A DNA stretch of 64,000 bases from Dendrophyllia cribrosa (GCA_024195265.1 JAJLRJ010000001.1:1016501-1080500), one strand, 5' to 3'. Counted from the stretch's first letter, positions 23,266 through 37,670 are shown. Program-made: numbers and translations. The notes: generated from the letters alone by a model not told the origin.

Positions 23266-23739
23266 CGAACTGAAAATTAATGTTTTTTTTTTGCGTTCGT
23301 CAAAAGTCGTTAAATTTAATTTCCAAAAAAACCCCGCAATATTGCGTTACCTTTAGCATTTCGTATTCACTGGTTGGCTCGCAGGAGCCTTTGATTAGAC
23401 AATTTTAAGCTTATGTTTCTCCGTAAAAGTACTCAAAACACTCGTAAATCAATGCTGCAATGAGTTAAAGGCGCCACGAGTTGTTTCAATATACTTTGCC
23501 CATGTTGCTGACATTAAACATTCAATCAACCATACAAAAAATAAAATACGGAATAAAAAAAAAAAACAGAAACAACATTTCATCCGTGAATATACATTTT
23601 GCTTTTTACTTTAGAACTGATTTAATTACTTTAATATATTGAACAAACGTTAATTTCGTAGAAGCAAGGTGTGTCTCCTTGTAAACATATGATGCATTGG
23701 AACACAGGGACAGCAAACGTCGATAGCCACTTCACTTGA

Positions 23740-23900
23740 AACATCCAAACGTAGTTTAACCTTACCTTAAAGCGCACGGTTTTGCTGTCTATGACTTGTG
23801 TCATTGTCGATGGTCAGGCAACAATAATCAGTATAAACAACGTATTCGAAATAAAAAAAAAATCAGAAGCCTGAATGAACTTAAACCGTCCGAAAGTAAC
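23740..23900 (-). repeat. Duplicated exon-like block, copy 2
   Basis: Counterpart of 20960-21130. The donor-like GTAAGG junction is conserved (exon side from 23766), while downstream of it the sequence is shortened. Confidence 0.5.
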
Positions 23901-24399
23901 GATCCCCCGACACAGGATCAGCATTTGGGCCGTGCTGATGCATTAATTAACTTTCTTAACTTTAAAAAAATGTCTTAATTTTATTTCAATATACTTTGCT
24001 TACATTGCTGATATTAAACATGTACATTGCAATTAACCATAAAAAAAAAATAAAATGCGGAATAAAAAACTTCCGCAAAAACTAAGACTACGACAGGAAC
24101 AATAAATTTCATCTGTGATTATACATTTTGCTTTCTACTTTAGAACTAACTTAATTACCTTAATATATTGAAAACACAGTTAATTTCGTAGAAGCAAGGT
24201 GTGTCTCCTTGTTAACACATAATGCATTGCTCGACATTTTATCATTTTATAAATTATCACACGAAAGAGTTCAGCGTACTTGCAGTGGTCGAGAATTTAA
24301 TATGAAAAAATTAAATTATAATGCCGTATATGAAAAATAAAACTCATACAAGCGTGTGGAATCGCAAAGATCATGGGTTTGAACTCCGTCAAGGCCTGA

Positions 24400-27300
24400 A
24401 ATTCTTTTTCAGGGTCTAATTGTAATGCGATGATCACTGATATTCTTTTTAAAGATTATATTCATTTGGTAACCTACTCAAAAGCGAGCTTTAATTTATT
24501 AACGCGGCAATATAAAGGGGATGTTGGGGATATTGCACGATTAAATTCTTAGACTGATCGAATATTACTTGTGCATCATTTGTCGTCATTATGTTATTTT
24601 GTTGTATTTCACATATGTATTTCACATTACGCATCGCACATTTTTATATTTTTAAAAATCTGAAAGTTTCTTTTTTACCTAAAAAAAACTTTATCAATCT
24701 GATGAAGAAGCAGCGTTAAAAAGGAACGCGAAATTAAACTTATTTCCCTGACAAATCATTCACATCGGATTAATGATTCTACGCAGGAAGATACAATTTA
24801 CAGTGGTTGTTTTTAGATTCCATAAAAATCTACTGCCTCTCATACCGGCAAATGGCGAAAATGGGCAGCAAGATTTTTGACACAACCGACATCTAATCTT
24901 TTTAAACAAAACTAAAAGTGAATCATTTGCCGGCCTCTCGGACCCATGCGTAATATTAATTTCAATAAATTGTGTCCACACAAAAGGGCGTCTTCAGACT
25001 CATGTAAAACGGCCGTCCTTATACCCCAAGTTTATGGGAACCTTTTACCCAATTTCAGGGTAGCAACTGTGTATTGCATTGGTAGTCGGATTGCGTATAT
25101 ACATGTACATGTGTTATTTTACTTCCATCGCTGCCAGATCAACGAGTGAAGGAGACACGAAGCATAAGTTGTTGCTGTGAGATTTAGAATGACCTTTGTG
25201 TTACTTATTCAATTAAACGACTTAAAAACGGTGATATTTTGACCGACGAAAAAAAATGTTTCTCCTACCTTGAAATCCGTAGGATTGCTTCTCACAGACA
25301 ATTCAATCGCTGAATGATTTCTTATCAAACAGCATGCACAAGATCATTTAATCCCGTCACCTAAGAAAAATGCAATCGTTTCATAAGTAAATGTAAATTT
25401 TAGCAAAATATATTACGAAATAAGACGTCTAAAGCCTTTTTCTAATTACCAATTGGCCCTATGCACATTGGAAGACAAAAGAAAAATTCAAGGAAAATAT
25501 TATTCAGTAAATTTCCAGTATTTCGATTCCTCACTTCTATAAATTTCAAACTTGCATCGGGGTCATGAGAACGACAGCAAAGCTCTGACTGACTTGTAAT
25601 GCAACGTGACATTACTGAGTAGAAAATTACATCCTTTTAGTTTCCGCTGTAATGATGTTTTTATTATGCAAATAGTTAGTATGTGCCGGGCTCTTTTACC
25701 TTATTGATGACACAAAGCTATAATATCAAGGAAAAACGGACTTAAATAATCTATAAAATTGTGTAATAGCGAAGAAAAGGCGTCACTTATGCTGTAACGT
25801 CTTTTAGAGCTGTGATTTTGTTTGCTGTTAGGCAATTTTTCATTTTAGGCGAAACAATGAAAGGTCGTGTTCTGTCATTAAGAAGGGGGAATATCTTCCG
25901 GGAGGTTTTATTAATTTTGCTTATTTTGCCTTGAAGCTTGACAAATAAAGCAAATAAACTAAGAAAAAAATAATTTACGAAAGCAGGTAAATAGTTAAAT
26001 GGCGGCTTCTGATGTACGAAAGCAATTTTGTCTTTAATCGCATTTGCATGTAGAACTTTTATATATGGCACTTGAATAAAACATAAATCTTCTTTAACAG
26101 ACAGCCTTCGGGCATTGAAGTAACAATCAACAATACTTAGCTGGGGCAAACGCTATGGTATAATATCCCTCTGATTCTTTAGGATCTAACCTGCTTTATC
26201 CTTTAAGATGAGCGTTTTACAGAAACCAAGCACAGCCACCTCATAATGCATTTACACAGAGTATTTGTACAGGCTAACAACTATGACAAACGGAAAGCCT
26301 TTCTGTAATATTCATTGGGCTTATATGCATTTCAACACAGGATGTTTGTGTTAAACTCACCCTTTTCAATATGATATTATTTGGAAAGATTATTCCCTCT
26401 TAACTATTTCTGTTTCTGTGTCAATCAATGTTGAAAACTGGCCATCACTTTTATCTCTTGCAGTAAAATCAGTTTTAACCTAATTTTATGCGTCGTTTAT
26501 AATTAAATCCTTAGGGCGTCCCTTAAAGCTTTTTGAATTACGTCAACAACACAACAATGAAACTCATCTTCGTGTTTGAAATTAAAAGATTGCTTATAGA
26601 CATATTGCTAAAACACAAAATGTTCACGGGTAACCGGTACGTTGCAAAATTATTGTTTCCATCTTTACTCGGGGTTAAGAAGGCGGTTTTTGGGGGTTAA
26701 GCTCCGGCCGTGTGGGCCATCTGGCTCGTGTGCGACTTTACTTACTTTACTTTACTTTTGGGGGGCAGCCGCAATTAGAGCAGCTGGAACTTTGAAGGGA
26801 GTTGCTTGGTTACGCAAGATCTTATGAAAACATTGCTGTAGCTCCATTTCATTTTCCGCACACTAATTGCGTAAATGGACGCTTTCAAGGGAAACGTTTT
26901 CGCAAGTATAAGTTCCATACTTGTCACTTGACGCAAAGCAAATTACATTTTGATGTCTACAAAGATGAAGCTTTTACCTGAGTCTCACGTCATTTGCACA
27001 TTGTGATTAGTATTTTTTCGAGTTTTTAAATAAAAATATTGCTGACTTTTTTGGGGGGCAAACAAATCACTGTTTCACGCTCTTAAAGCCTACAATGACT
27101 CTACCTCAAAATTTTCTCTTTATTTTGTGAGAAAAAATGAAGTAATTAACTATAGAAATAATATACTGCAGTTTACCGTGATTTTAAGTTTTTTTAAAGA
27201 AGTGCATTCATTTTTCTATTATAAGAAGTTACAACTGCATTATTATTATTATTATTTTATGTTAGAAAACAATGTTACATTTTCACAACTACGCAGCAAG

Positions 27301-30300
27301 AAAGATGGAAAAAATATTAGCTAAAAATTGGCATAACCTAGTATGATATTTATCATACATGAACTTAAGAAGAACGGTGCGCACTAGCTCGTGCTCTTAA
27401 AATAAACATTTTTGCGTAAAACGAAAAATGCATTTGCGTATATAATAGATTGAAGTTTAACCGAGTTTTGTGGGAATTGGCTTACTTTCATCAAAACAGT
27501 TTAGCTGAACACGAATAGTACAAAGAAATTGGTCGGTTCGAATACAAGCTGAGCTGACTTTATTTAAGATTCCCACGCTGCAGAATTACAGCTCCGCATG
27601 TCACTTGTGACGTCACCTTCACAGAAAATAAAGCACGAAACTAATAGCAAATTTTATCCTAAATTTTTATAAGCAATTTCTTTTTACTAAAATAACCAAA
27701 ATATTAACGTTAAACTGACATTTTCGTAATATTGTTCTTATATTCTGCATATATTTAGCTTTTAAGATCAATTTAGTTATCGAAAAAGCTACAAAATTAG
27801 ACATTCTTTATACTGAGCACCCTTGCCGATTCTTTTTACTAATAAAAGGTATAGAACATCGACCCGTTCACTTTCATTAGAGAGAACACTTAATTATACG
27901 TGAAAAAAAAAAAACTCTCATCGAAACACACAGAAAACCTACATTTGCGTAAAAAACAAATTTAATTATATTAAACGAGTTCATTTAGTACACGAAGCGT
28001 TAAAGTAGATTTTACGTTTTCAGAAGTCTGTTATTCGTTTGTTTCTCTCAGTAGATTAGATTAAGCGCGGCAAAGAAATTTGTTAAATACTGGAATCAAG
28101 AAATTTTAAGATAGAAAATTGGTAATATTTAGTAATTCTACTATATTAGTTGAAGATTGCTTCAACGATAAAGAGAAAAGTATTCAGTATAGTTACTAAA
28201 ATATTAAAAAGTCAGTATAAAGATCACTTGAGAAAAATGTTCACCCATGCTGAAAGAAAGCTGACAGAAAGCTGACAGAAATACTGATTCAAAGACAAAA
28301 TTAATGAACGCTTACCTATTCTAACCAAATTAACAAAAAAATATAGTTCATCGAAAAAAGTACATTTGATTATACTGTATATTCTTCAACTTGGGCTGCT
28401 GACTTTGTCTTATACTGAAGTGTAAAAATGTTAAATTGATCACAAATGACTTCATTTTCTTACCTTTGATATGACTGTACTCAGCGTGCTAGTCGAAGGT
28501 CTTTTGATAATGAAAGTGAATTACTCCTACTTTTAAAAGCTTTATCAGCCTGTTTTGTCTTAACCGATGTTATTGTCTACCCAATCAGTGATATGTTTTC
28601 TACCCTTGCTCAGTGAATGTAAAATGCAGACTCATGAATATTATGAAGTAATTAAAAAAAAATTAAAATGTTTTTGCAAAGTTGTGGAATAACAGTGATG
28701 AAATTCTGTTTTTTTTTTCCCTGGGACGCGCGTACTTTTAAATGGTTAAGGAAATTGAGCGAAATACAATTTAGCATATTAAGTGATTTTTATTTATTTA
28801 AATTGTTTCTGATCAATATCTGTATATGTAGAATAGCATAAAACATGATTTCACGAAATAGCCCTGAATTTTCGACCAAATTGAAGTAAAAATGGAGAAA
28901 TGGAAACTTAACTTAACAAAACAGTAAAGCGAACAGTAAGTTAACTAAACTCTACTTGTTTTAGCTTATTTTGTCATGGAGCAATGGACATTTTTTGCAT
29001 GTTTTCACTTTGTAATTACATAGCGGTAAATCAAAGGATAAGGGGCAGCTGAAAATGATTTGTAGAAAAAAACCTAGGCAATCTTTAGTGGCTCGCTTAA
29101 CTTTTCATCCTAAATCTAATCTGAAACGAATTAACACAGTTGTCGTCGCTTTTAACTCAAATAAGAGCCGAAAGTGGTAGCATTCAGCACGATATCAAAG
29201 CTGTTATTTAAGTGGTAGTTTCATGTGGTGAAAATTTCCGTTGAATGTTTTACAAAATAAAATGTTATCTTATTAAGATTTGAACTTGGTCTCGGTTAGG
29301 GGTGACGGTCAAGAGATATATTTTTAAATAATTGATTAAATTTATCGATCACAGGATTCAATTATTTTGTATTCCTGCCGCGAGTGGTCTAAGGGTTATC
29401 TGATGTCATTTTTAACAATATATACCTTAGAAAAGAAATATGCTGCGGACCATTTCTTCCAAAAGTAATCCGATTTTTTTAAATGTACTGCTCATAAATT
29501 ATCTCATCGGTTTTGTTATGTCCCTATGTTCCCAATCTTAAAAATGTCTAATAATTTCATGTGTGAGCAACAATCATCACAGAATTTTGCTTTGATCGGT
29601 GGAGTGACATTTGATATGTTCTTACATGAATACATTCCTCTTTGCCTTACCTTCAATGATTGGTTTTGACTTTTTACCGATTAATTAACTCCTTATCAAA
29701 AATGTAAAGTTGAAGATACATGGAGACGCGACTCGAAACACATAATTAAGCCTATGAAGCCGATAAAGTAATGGGATCAGCCTATACTCATAGTATAGTC
29801 TACGAAGTGCTTTCCTAAAGCCAAAAGTAAGGAAAATTACACCAAGTGAATATTTTTAACTTCTTAAACTATGAAACAAATAAAAGATAAGATAGACCTT
29901 TACCGTATATTGTTATCAAACCCGTTAATAAGACTGCGGATTCACAATATTTATCCATATCATGCAAAGCAAAAATATCTACTGGTTGAAAAATGAAATT
30001 AAAGAAGCGACGAGCTTCATTTATTAAAGAGAAAACTAAGACAAATAAAACTAAAGGAACATAATTATAATCATGGGAGTGAAAGAAAACGAAACTATGA
30101 TATATTTTTTTAAAACGTGTTTCAAAAAGCGTTTTCTCTTATTACCGAAAAGAGACCCTAAAGCTAGCTAAGAAAGAGTTTACTTAGTATGAGCCTTTTC
30201 GGCATAATTCTTAAAAGGGTCCATTACAGGCCTTGCGTATTCAGTTTGGGAATTAATGTGAAGAAAAACCACGATCTAAGTCTACAGTTTTGACGTTCGG

Positions 30301-32380
30301 CAATATGTCTTAATCTCTCTCATCCCAGTTGCCGAGTCATTTGTGATAAAATGTGAGTGCAGACTTACCTACAACCTTTTTTTCTTGATACTCGAGACTA
30401 AGCAAAGAAATGATATTCCTTCAAAAGTGTCCTACAATGTATATTTTTTAAATCTCTTTACATAATCGAAAAAAACAAATTATATCGCCAGATTCAGAAT
30501 TCGCCAATAGTGTCTAGTAAATCTTGACTTCATGCTGGCCTTTATCATAACAGAAACAGTCAAGCTAAGTGCATGCTGTGCGAAGAAAAAAAATCAGTTT
30601 TGCTTATCACGTCAGAATCATAAAACTCCCACTGCATATTTTGATAATTTCTCCATATCAACAGCAGCTGTTACAAAATACCTTTAGTAGCAATGTTTTG
30701 TTCCATTTTTTGTTACTCAATCGTTCTTTTCTCTTTTTAGTATATAATGTTGCTGTATTTTGTTTTATAATGCCAATGGTATTTTGTAATATTATGATAG
30801 CTCTACTTTATGTATTATCTGTATGTACCTAATGATTATCCGAAGAGCATTGCAGAGAAGAACGTCAATCACGGTAACTGATATATTATTAGTCCGTCAG
30901 ATAGTTCCCAAGTGTTCCATGAAATAAAGACAGGCGACGATTTATGGAAAATTTATGTATCTAATGAACCTTTAGCGATGCTGTGTACCAGAACTTAATA
31001 TAAATAATTTCAATTTATTGTTAATGTTTTGAGTTTACCCCGGCTCATGGAACTAAAATTGAACTGCACACAGAGTCTCAAGAAAGATAACGTGTGATCT
31101 CAATGCGATATCCGCACATTCTCTTTATCAGTGTCCACTATAGCAAAACGGTTGTTGAAGCAAAATATATACATTATAAATGTATATGTAGCCTTTGTAG
31201 ATTGCAAGTGGAACTTCTTCAGATTACGAACAAATATTACATAACTTTACCTTTTGCGATAGAAACTGTCAGTAACCCTTTAACTGTCGATAACAACCCA
31301 CAGTGTGTGACCATGCAAAGGGCAGTGCACGTGTATAACTTACGTCCGCAAAGGGAGGACATTTCCCAGTTTATTAGGGGTGGCGAATGGTAAAATTCGA
31401 GACTCGCCGAGACGCCGAGACCCTTGTTTCAAAATCCGAGACCGAGACCGCAGCTACGTTATAAAATCCGAGCCCGACACCCAATGCGGGAAAAACCCGA
31501 GCCCGAGACTCAGTGTCAAAAATATCCGATTCTAATTGAACTGCTCTTGATCACCTATCAAACAACAAACAAGGATAGCTATTAACTACAGTAGTTATGA
31601 ATTAACGTTTCAGCTTTACGGCCTATTACGACACGCACTCTGTCATTGAACGTTTTTCGATATATAAGTCTTGTCTTCTCGACATTTCTTCGCACGTTAA
31701 TACCTAAATATAATACCTAAATATATTAAATACCTAAATATATTAAACATTTCTTCTACATGTAGACGTTTCTACGTACTCAGTTTACTTTTAATACATT
31801 CTTACGGTTATTATTAGTCTTGCCTTTTCGACGTTATATATTTCGCGACAACAAATTTTGGCGAATTTAGAGAATTTGGGAAACATTTCCCTTATCATGT
31901 CTGATAAATAAGCGATAATTTTTTTCGCAACCTCAAATTTCGCGGTTTTCAAAAAATCCGGAAAACGTTTTTGTAAAAAAGTAAGTAGTTTTTGAATATC
32001 CAGTTGATGTAGATAGTGCCTTTTTGGAGAGGGCCACAAGTTGATCAGTGACTTAGTTATTATCAAGTGCCTCTAGAAATAAAGTTGCTTCTGACGTTAG
32101 TACCCTAGGCAAAACAATTCAGGACTGGGTTAGATGATAATAACTTTCAAGTGCTCGACCCAAATACCACAAGAAACAGCAATGAAATCGACAAGGAAAT
32201 TTCACACAAGTAAAATTTTTGAGATGCCATAGTGTTCACGTAGAGACCATAAAAAGGCAGTAAAATACGAAGCGGCCATGTCGGTTTTCGCGCGAAAATG
32301 TCATTTGCATCACTTGAGGGTTTCTTTTACACCTGTAATTCAAATTTTTCTTCGCCTCTTTGATAGCTTAGAGCTGGCAA
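24400..32380. other. Gene-poor AT-rich tract
   Basis: I see no supported gene in about 8 kb. Scattered frames of 60-120 codons (for example 25787-26149 minus, 30569-30832 plus, 31094-31393 plus) show no domain, conserved start or splice structure. Small features inside are a SINE-like B-box at 24373, an ATT run at 27238-27257, a CCGAGACC-rich patch at 31395-31535 and a short 'aatacctaaatatatta' tandem repeat at 31700-31755. Confidence 0.5.
31395..31535. repeat. CGAGACC/CGAGCCC short-motif repeat
   Basis: Irregular repeats of 'ccgagac', 'ccgagaccgagacc' and 'cccgagcccgagac' lie in otherwise AT-rich DNA, alternating with 'ttcaaaatc'/'ttataaaatc'. Origin unknown. Confidence 0.6.
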
Positions 32381-32471
32381 TGGATAGTTCCTGAAAAAAT
32401 GTCAACATTACATCCATTCTTCAGTGTCTATTTAAGCAGTCGGCGAGCAAAAAATTCGGCGATGGCACGAG

Positions 32472-32472
32472 C

Positions 32473-32503
<31 letters not shown>
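32472..32503. repeat. (AAC)n microsatellite
   Basis: About ten AAC units followed by 'atcctttattt'. Confidence 0.9.
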
Positions 32504-32637
32504 TCCTTTATTTATGCACGATATAAGTTAAAACAAAAATCTTGCTTGTGGGGTCGTGTTTCTAGCCACAAATTAAAAACGTTTCTATATAGCAACAACC
32601 AAAACATAATGAAAAAATCTTTTTCATTTTTGCAACA

Positions 32638-33480
32638 GTCACCCTAGTTATACTTAGCTTTTCCCGAGGAGTAAGTTTAATCGTCTTTCACTCAGTTGTA
32701 ATGTATATCATAAACCATCCTAAATACGTATCGATTTTATTTTGTGCTGTAAATCATGTTTCCATGCATACTGGGAAAGCAATACAACGGACCAATTAGA
32801 CGCGACTAACCCGTCACAAGAAGAATTCACCTTTGGTTCAGAATATCAGTTTTACTTTTCCTCAGAAGAATCGTGTTTTCTAAAAACGGTTACTGCTGAC
32901 TGTTATCGCGGAATGAGAATCAGAGTGGGAATGAACTCACCTTTAACTAGCCTGAATTAAAGACGGATTACAACTTCCTGTGGCGTTTCGTCAACCTCAA
33001 GAATTAAGACACCTGTGAAAATACCAGAAGAAAAGTCAACTGAAGGAAATACAGAAAGAATGTACATGTTCTAGGGCAAAGGACGCGATATATCCAGCAA
33101 AGATTTCAAGTACGTATAAGACATAGAAACACAAATTCACATACAGTGGTGATCGAATTCACAGGCAGCCGTGAGAATAAAGGCACCGTTACTTATTACT
33201 TAGAGAAAAATTACTGTGTTGTTTCGGCTTAAGAACGCACTTACTAAATAGCGTCGTTGCTAATTTGCCATCAGTTATCCACAAAAAATATATAACGTAC
33301 TGCTGGTTAAAAAAAAATGTTTTTTTTTTTTAAATAGAGGGCTTCCTTATTTAACAAAATTATTGAAAATTATCATGGTGTTTAAATGTGCCGTATGTAA
33401 GTTAGTAGCTTTAAATATTTGAATGCTCCCTCAAGCATTTTCAGGCCAATTTTCAATTTATATATGTAAAACAAAAATCT
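32638..33480 (-). repeat. Tandem duplication with exon-like block, copy 1
   Basis: Aligned with 33690-34520 over most of its length ('agttatacttagctttt', 'catatcataaaccatc', 'gaacgcacttactaaatag', 'aatttgccatcagttatc'). The minus-strand core contains 'tcttctggtattttcacagg', 'gacgaaacgccacaggaagt' and ends CTAGTTAAAG|GTGAGTTC (exon side from 32941). A stop codon (TAA in CGTCTTTAATTC) breaks the frame that is open in copy 2. Confidence 0.65.
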
Positions 33481-33689
33481 ACTATAAATAGAATGTCAAC
33501 AAAATAATCATCTAAAATGTTATCTGAAATAGTTGATGCATAAATGCAAATAGTGGAGAAGGCCACAAGTTTATCAGTAACTTAAGTTACTGTTACGTGT
33601 TCACCCTCTATATATACTTGTACGTTATCTTTAATTCGCCTTTTCTTTACTATTAAAACAATAAAAAAGCCTTAACTTTCCGTTTTTCA

Positions 33690-34520
33690 ACAGTAACCGT
33701 AGTTATACTTAGCTTTACAATTCCCGGTGAGTTGGTCTAATCGGCTTTCAATGAATTGTAATGCATATCATAAACCATCTTAAATATTTATATATAGAAA
33801 AGAAATGCAACGAACCAATTTGACGCGAATATAACCAGTCACGCGAACAATTTTCTTTCCAATTTCGACTGTCAGGATGATCTAATCGCCTTTGGGTTCA
33901 GAGTATATATCGAGCATTCCAAACCTCCAAATAACAATAATAATGTAACACTCTATCGATCAGTTTTACTTGTCCTCAGAAAAATCGTGCTTTCATAAAA
34001 AAAAATACTGCTGACTGTTATTGAGTGAGAATCGGGGTGGGAATGAACTCACCCTTTAACTAGCCTGAATTGAAGACGGATTACAACTTCCTGTGGCGTT
34101 TCGTCAACTTTAAAAATTAAGGCACCTGTGAAAATACCAGAAGAAAAGTCAACTGAAAAAAAAAAAATACAGGGGGAATGTTCCAGGGAAAACTGGGACG
34201 GATATAGCCAGCAAAATGATTTAAGGTACGTTAGATAACACACACAACTCAAATTCACGTACAGTTGTGATCAAACTGATTTACATGCAGTGAGAATGAA
34301 GGCACCGTTAAATATAACTTGGCTTTGAAGACGAATTATACTGTGTTGTTTCGGCAAGCTCAAGAACGCACTTATTAATATAGTGTCAGTGCTAATTTGC
34401 CATCAGTTATCTGAGGCACAAAAATAATTTACTTTTTTTTATTGTAATTAAAAAATAGTGGGTTTCCTAATAAAAATACTAATTATGATCTGGGATGTTA
34501 AATTTTTTTCTCATTAAATG
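33690..34520 (-). repeat. Tandem duplication with exon-like block, copy 2
   Basis: The exon-like part on the minus strand (34053 up to about 34250) is open for 69 codons and includes DETPQEVVIRLQFRLVKG just before the GTGAG donor (GT at 34051-34052). The frame is preceded by an initiator-like Met and a hydrophobic stretch. It could be a first exon encoding a short leader, or 5' UTR. Not recognised. Confidence 0.5.
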
Positions 34521-34689
34521 CGTATGCTTAATTGCAAAATTTTTAGACTGAATAAATTTGTCTAGGTAAGACATAAATAATGCATCTCATACTAATTAAA
34601 GGTTTTGAAATAAAATCCCTTTTTTAAATCGCCACATATTCTACAAGGAACGTTTTGCAAAAAGAGCCCCTGATTCTGATATTCTGACA

Positions 34690-34721
<32 letters not shown>
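34690..34721. repeat. (AAC)n microsatellite
   Basis: About ten units of AAC/ACA. Confidence 0.9.
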
Positions 34722-34739
34722 CCTACTAAAGCCAATTAT

Positions 34740-36200
34740 TTATGGTCCGCTGGAATCTTCACTGACTCCAGTCAAGACCATTCTCGTGTCGCTACCATTT
34801 CAAAGGGGAGCGCAATTTATATTTAATAATTTACAAGCCAAGATTTTCATAAAAATTCCACAAATTATTTCCTGTTGAATGAGGTAATCAACCGCTAGTG
34901 CAAACCACCTTCAGTAACAGAGACGTTTTATTTATTTTTATAATTATTTTATTATTTCGCTTTTTTATTGCATGTCAGTTATCTTTGTTAATCATTTGTG
35001 TGCATTTTTAAAAGAAAAAAGGCAAAGGGCAGTTTTTCACTGGAAATTATATGGTATCTAAAGGAACCTTCAAAGTTGCTTTTTTGTGCGAAAATAACAG
35101 AAGATTTGTTTATAAATTGATCTAGAATTCAACCGCACGCAAACTTTAAGCGACTGAAATAATATTCGACCTGCATGAGTAACTGATGAATGGCAAGAAA
35201 GGGAAAACATGGAATTTCTAGAGAGCAACTTGATATTCCAAGCTTTCATTTTGCAAACATTGTACCTTTTATGGACATCTCAGTTTAGTTATGAAAAAAA
35301 AAAGCTTGTTACCTGTTGAAACACTGGATGAAAGCGGAAACCATTTAGAAGTTAATTGTTACGGAAGACATTTTGCACTTCATTGACGGATCCTTAAAAC
35401 TCCCTTTTACATTTTTTATGACGCTCGCACTATCCTTGATTTAAAAGAATATCTGACATTTTATTGTAAATGTGAGAGTAAATAACACCACGTTGGTATG
35501 TTGACCATAATTACATGCCAGGTTCTTTAATTATGATCTGACAAACAGGTCAATATGATAACAATGGCAAAGCACTTGATCAAAGATACGGTTTTATAAC
35601 CGACTTAAGCATGCTTTTAAAACCGTGCTTATCTAAGTTTCTTTAAGAATGTTAAGAACTAAGGACACACCCCGATGTTTTGGCTTCTGACCTGCATTGA
35701 TAGTCAGATCTCTTTACTAACACAAGTCTCAAGGAACTTGTTTGGCTATGTATTCTTTGTTATTTCAAACAATAACAGAGCTTCCCTGGGTCAGTCAGTA
35801 ACTGAACTGACTGTAAGGTCCGTATGGCGCAAGTTTCGAATAAGCGAACTACAAAATAAGTGCGCATTTAGCACGTAAAACACGCAAACCATTCTTACGT
35901 AACGCGATTAAAACTGAATAGTAAAGTTGGAGAATAAAAAAAATTAAAAAAAAAAAGGTTTTTCTCTTTACTTATTTAGGTGCTCATTGTTTGACTTGAC
36001 CATGTTTGTGAACCGTGTTCACATGGACACGATCAACCCACGCTATAATGTTTGTTTCCGTTTCTTTCACTTGCTTTCACAAATAACCGAAGGGCACTTT
36101 CGCAAAACCAATAACTTTAAATTAAAAGTTTTAGCCTTCCAGGTTAAGGCTATTTGGAAACAAATTTACCTATAAGTGTATGCAGGTAATGCCGCGTCTG
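34740..36200. other. Intergenic, no gene seen
   Basis: AT-rich unique-looking sequence. Short open frames lack any supporting features. Confidence 0.45.
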
Positions 36201-36214
36201 TGCTTTTGGGTTTG

Positions 36215-36500
36215 TATATTTCTATACTTTCTCTCTACACTAGTAGTAGCTCGAATGAGTCTAATCGGCTTTGTATTGAATAAGATACAACAGTTGGGCA
36301 TAAGACACCCTGAGCCTTTACTTAGCGACTTTCTACAATGGTAGATTGTTTTTAAGGGCCATATATTATACCATGTTTCCATGAGGATGCTTCTGACTGT
36401 GGTAGAAAGTAAATTAAGGCAGAAACTCAACTCACCATTTAATTAGCAAACACTTGAAGGCTGCAGATTACAGCTTCCTGAGTCTGTTTCGGCAACGTTT
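36215..36500 (-). repeat. Exon-like block, diverged third copy
   Basis: Shares the 'gagtctaatcgg' segment, 'attacagcttcctgagtctg' (compare 'attacaacttcctgtggcg') and a minus-strand donor ATTAAATG|GTGAGTTG (exon side from 36436) with the blocks at 32941 and 34053. More diverged than those two. Confidence 0.45.
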
Positions 36501-37670
36501 ACGATATTAATTTCCTGAAATGCAGAACAATGTCACGAACGGACACAGGAGCTGTTCTGAAGAAAACAACGCGATATCTTTAGCAAGAAAATAAATTCCA
36601 TATAAGATACATACAATGCTTCCCGACGTCGGGCCAAACTAAAACACAATGTAATCATATTGAAATGCGCACTGCGAATAGTGTAACATTACACTCTTGA
36701 TCTCAGTAAAAGTGGGTCAAAAGTATGTCTGCACGGACAAGATAGCTTATTGTTGTCACGCGAAAAGCACTGAAATGAAGCACGCAACCAATTTCTAATT
36801 GATCGAAGGTAATTTAATTCATGACATGGAATGAGGTCAAGAGCTTTATGCTGTCATTGAAGAAGTGAGCAAGAGATGGACATGTTTGTCTAAATGCGAA
36901 ATATTTACACGGGTTCCATGTCCAAAATAAACAAACTCAATCAAAGCTAACGCCAGGTCTGGTCCAGGTGAGCGGACAAGACAAAACATATAAGAAATTA
37001 ATTTTATCGATTTCGAGCCACAGTGGTTAGGTCGGGTACACCACACTTGCATACAACAACTCTTCACAATCTCAATTGCTTGCGTTTCACGGAATTGTTA
37101 CATTGTAGTTTTGAAGGCGTCTAAAATTATGTTGCAATGATGCCACAGCGGCGGCGGAGCGAAGTAAAAAGTGGGGGGGCTGAAAACAAAATTGGACATT
37201 CCATTTTTATCCGCCACTAGCTAGCTTGAAAAAAAAAATGCAGAACCCGCTGATAATTTGAGTAATTATTAAAAGAGCACGAGCAAAGTCACTCCTTACC
37301 ATCCCTTTGACTACAAAATACCGCAGAGCTTTGGGCAGTATATATAATTCTTTGCTATTGTATCCGTACACCAGTTGCTTCCACCAAAACTATATTGACG
37401 TCCGCTCTCGTTATAAGTCACTGTAGTCTGATGATCTTATAGTTTGTATCAGGAGGGGTTCGGCTGCAATCGGAACGAATGTTCCGTTTTTTACTCCCGC
37501 CACACTTAAATTTATTTTCCATTTCAGTTGTTATTGTAATGTGGCGATTTCATTAAGCTTAAACTCAAACTAAAACAGTGCAGAAAATATCCAATGTTTG
37601 ATAACATCTGTTGTTTTTGGTTGTGTGTAAAACACAATACAAGGTTGTATGACCTGCATTCTTAATTGCC
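36500..37670. other. Intergenic, no gene seen
   Basis: No domain-bearing frame. A short GC-rich patch (gcggcggcggagcg) lies at about 37149. Confidence 0.4.

Larger units (their letters stand above)
22370..24200. repeat. Diverged tandem duplications
   Basis: Three related stretches (near 22380-22680, 23480-23660 and 23985-24220) share 'caatatactttgc/caatattgctga', 'gctgatattaaacat', 'gcaattaac', 'atgcggaataaa...cttccgcaaaa', 'ttaattacttaatatattga' and 'gtagaagcaaggtgtgtctc'. No coding content seen. Confidence 0.6.

Noticed and set aside
25787..26149. 120-codon minus-strand frame
   Set aside because: AT-rich composition, no domain, no start or splice support.
32472..34721. (AAC)n arrays as a CRISPR-like or structured array
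   Set aside because: Simple trinucleotide repeats in a eukaryotic genome; no spacer structure.
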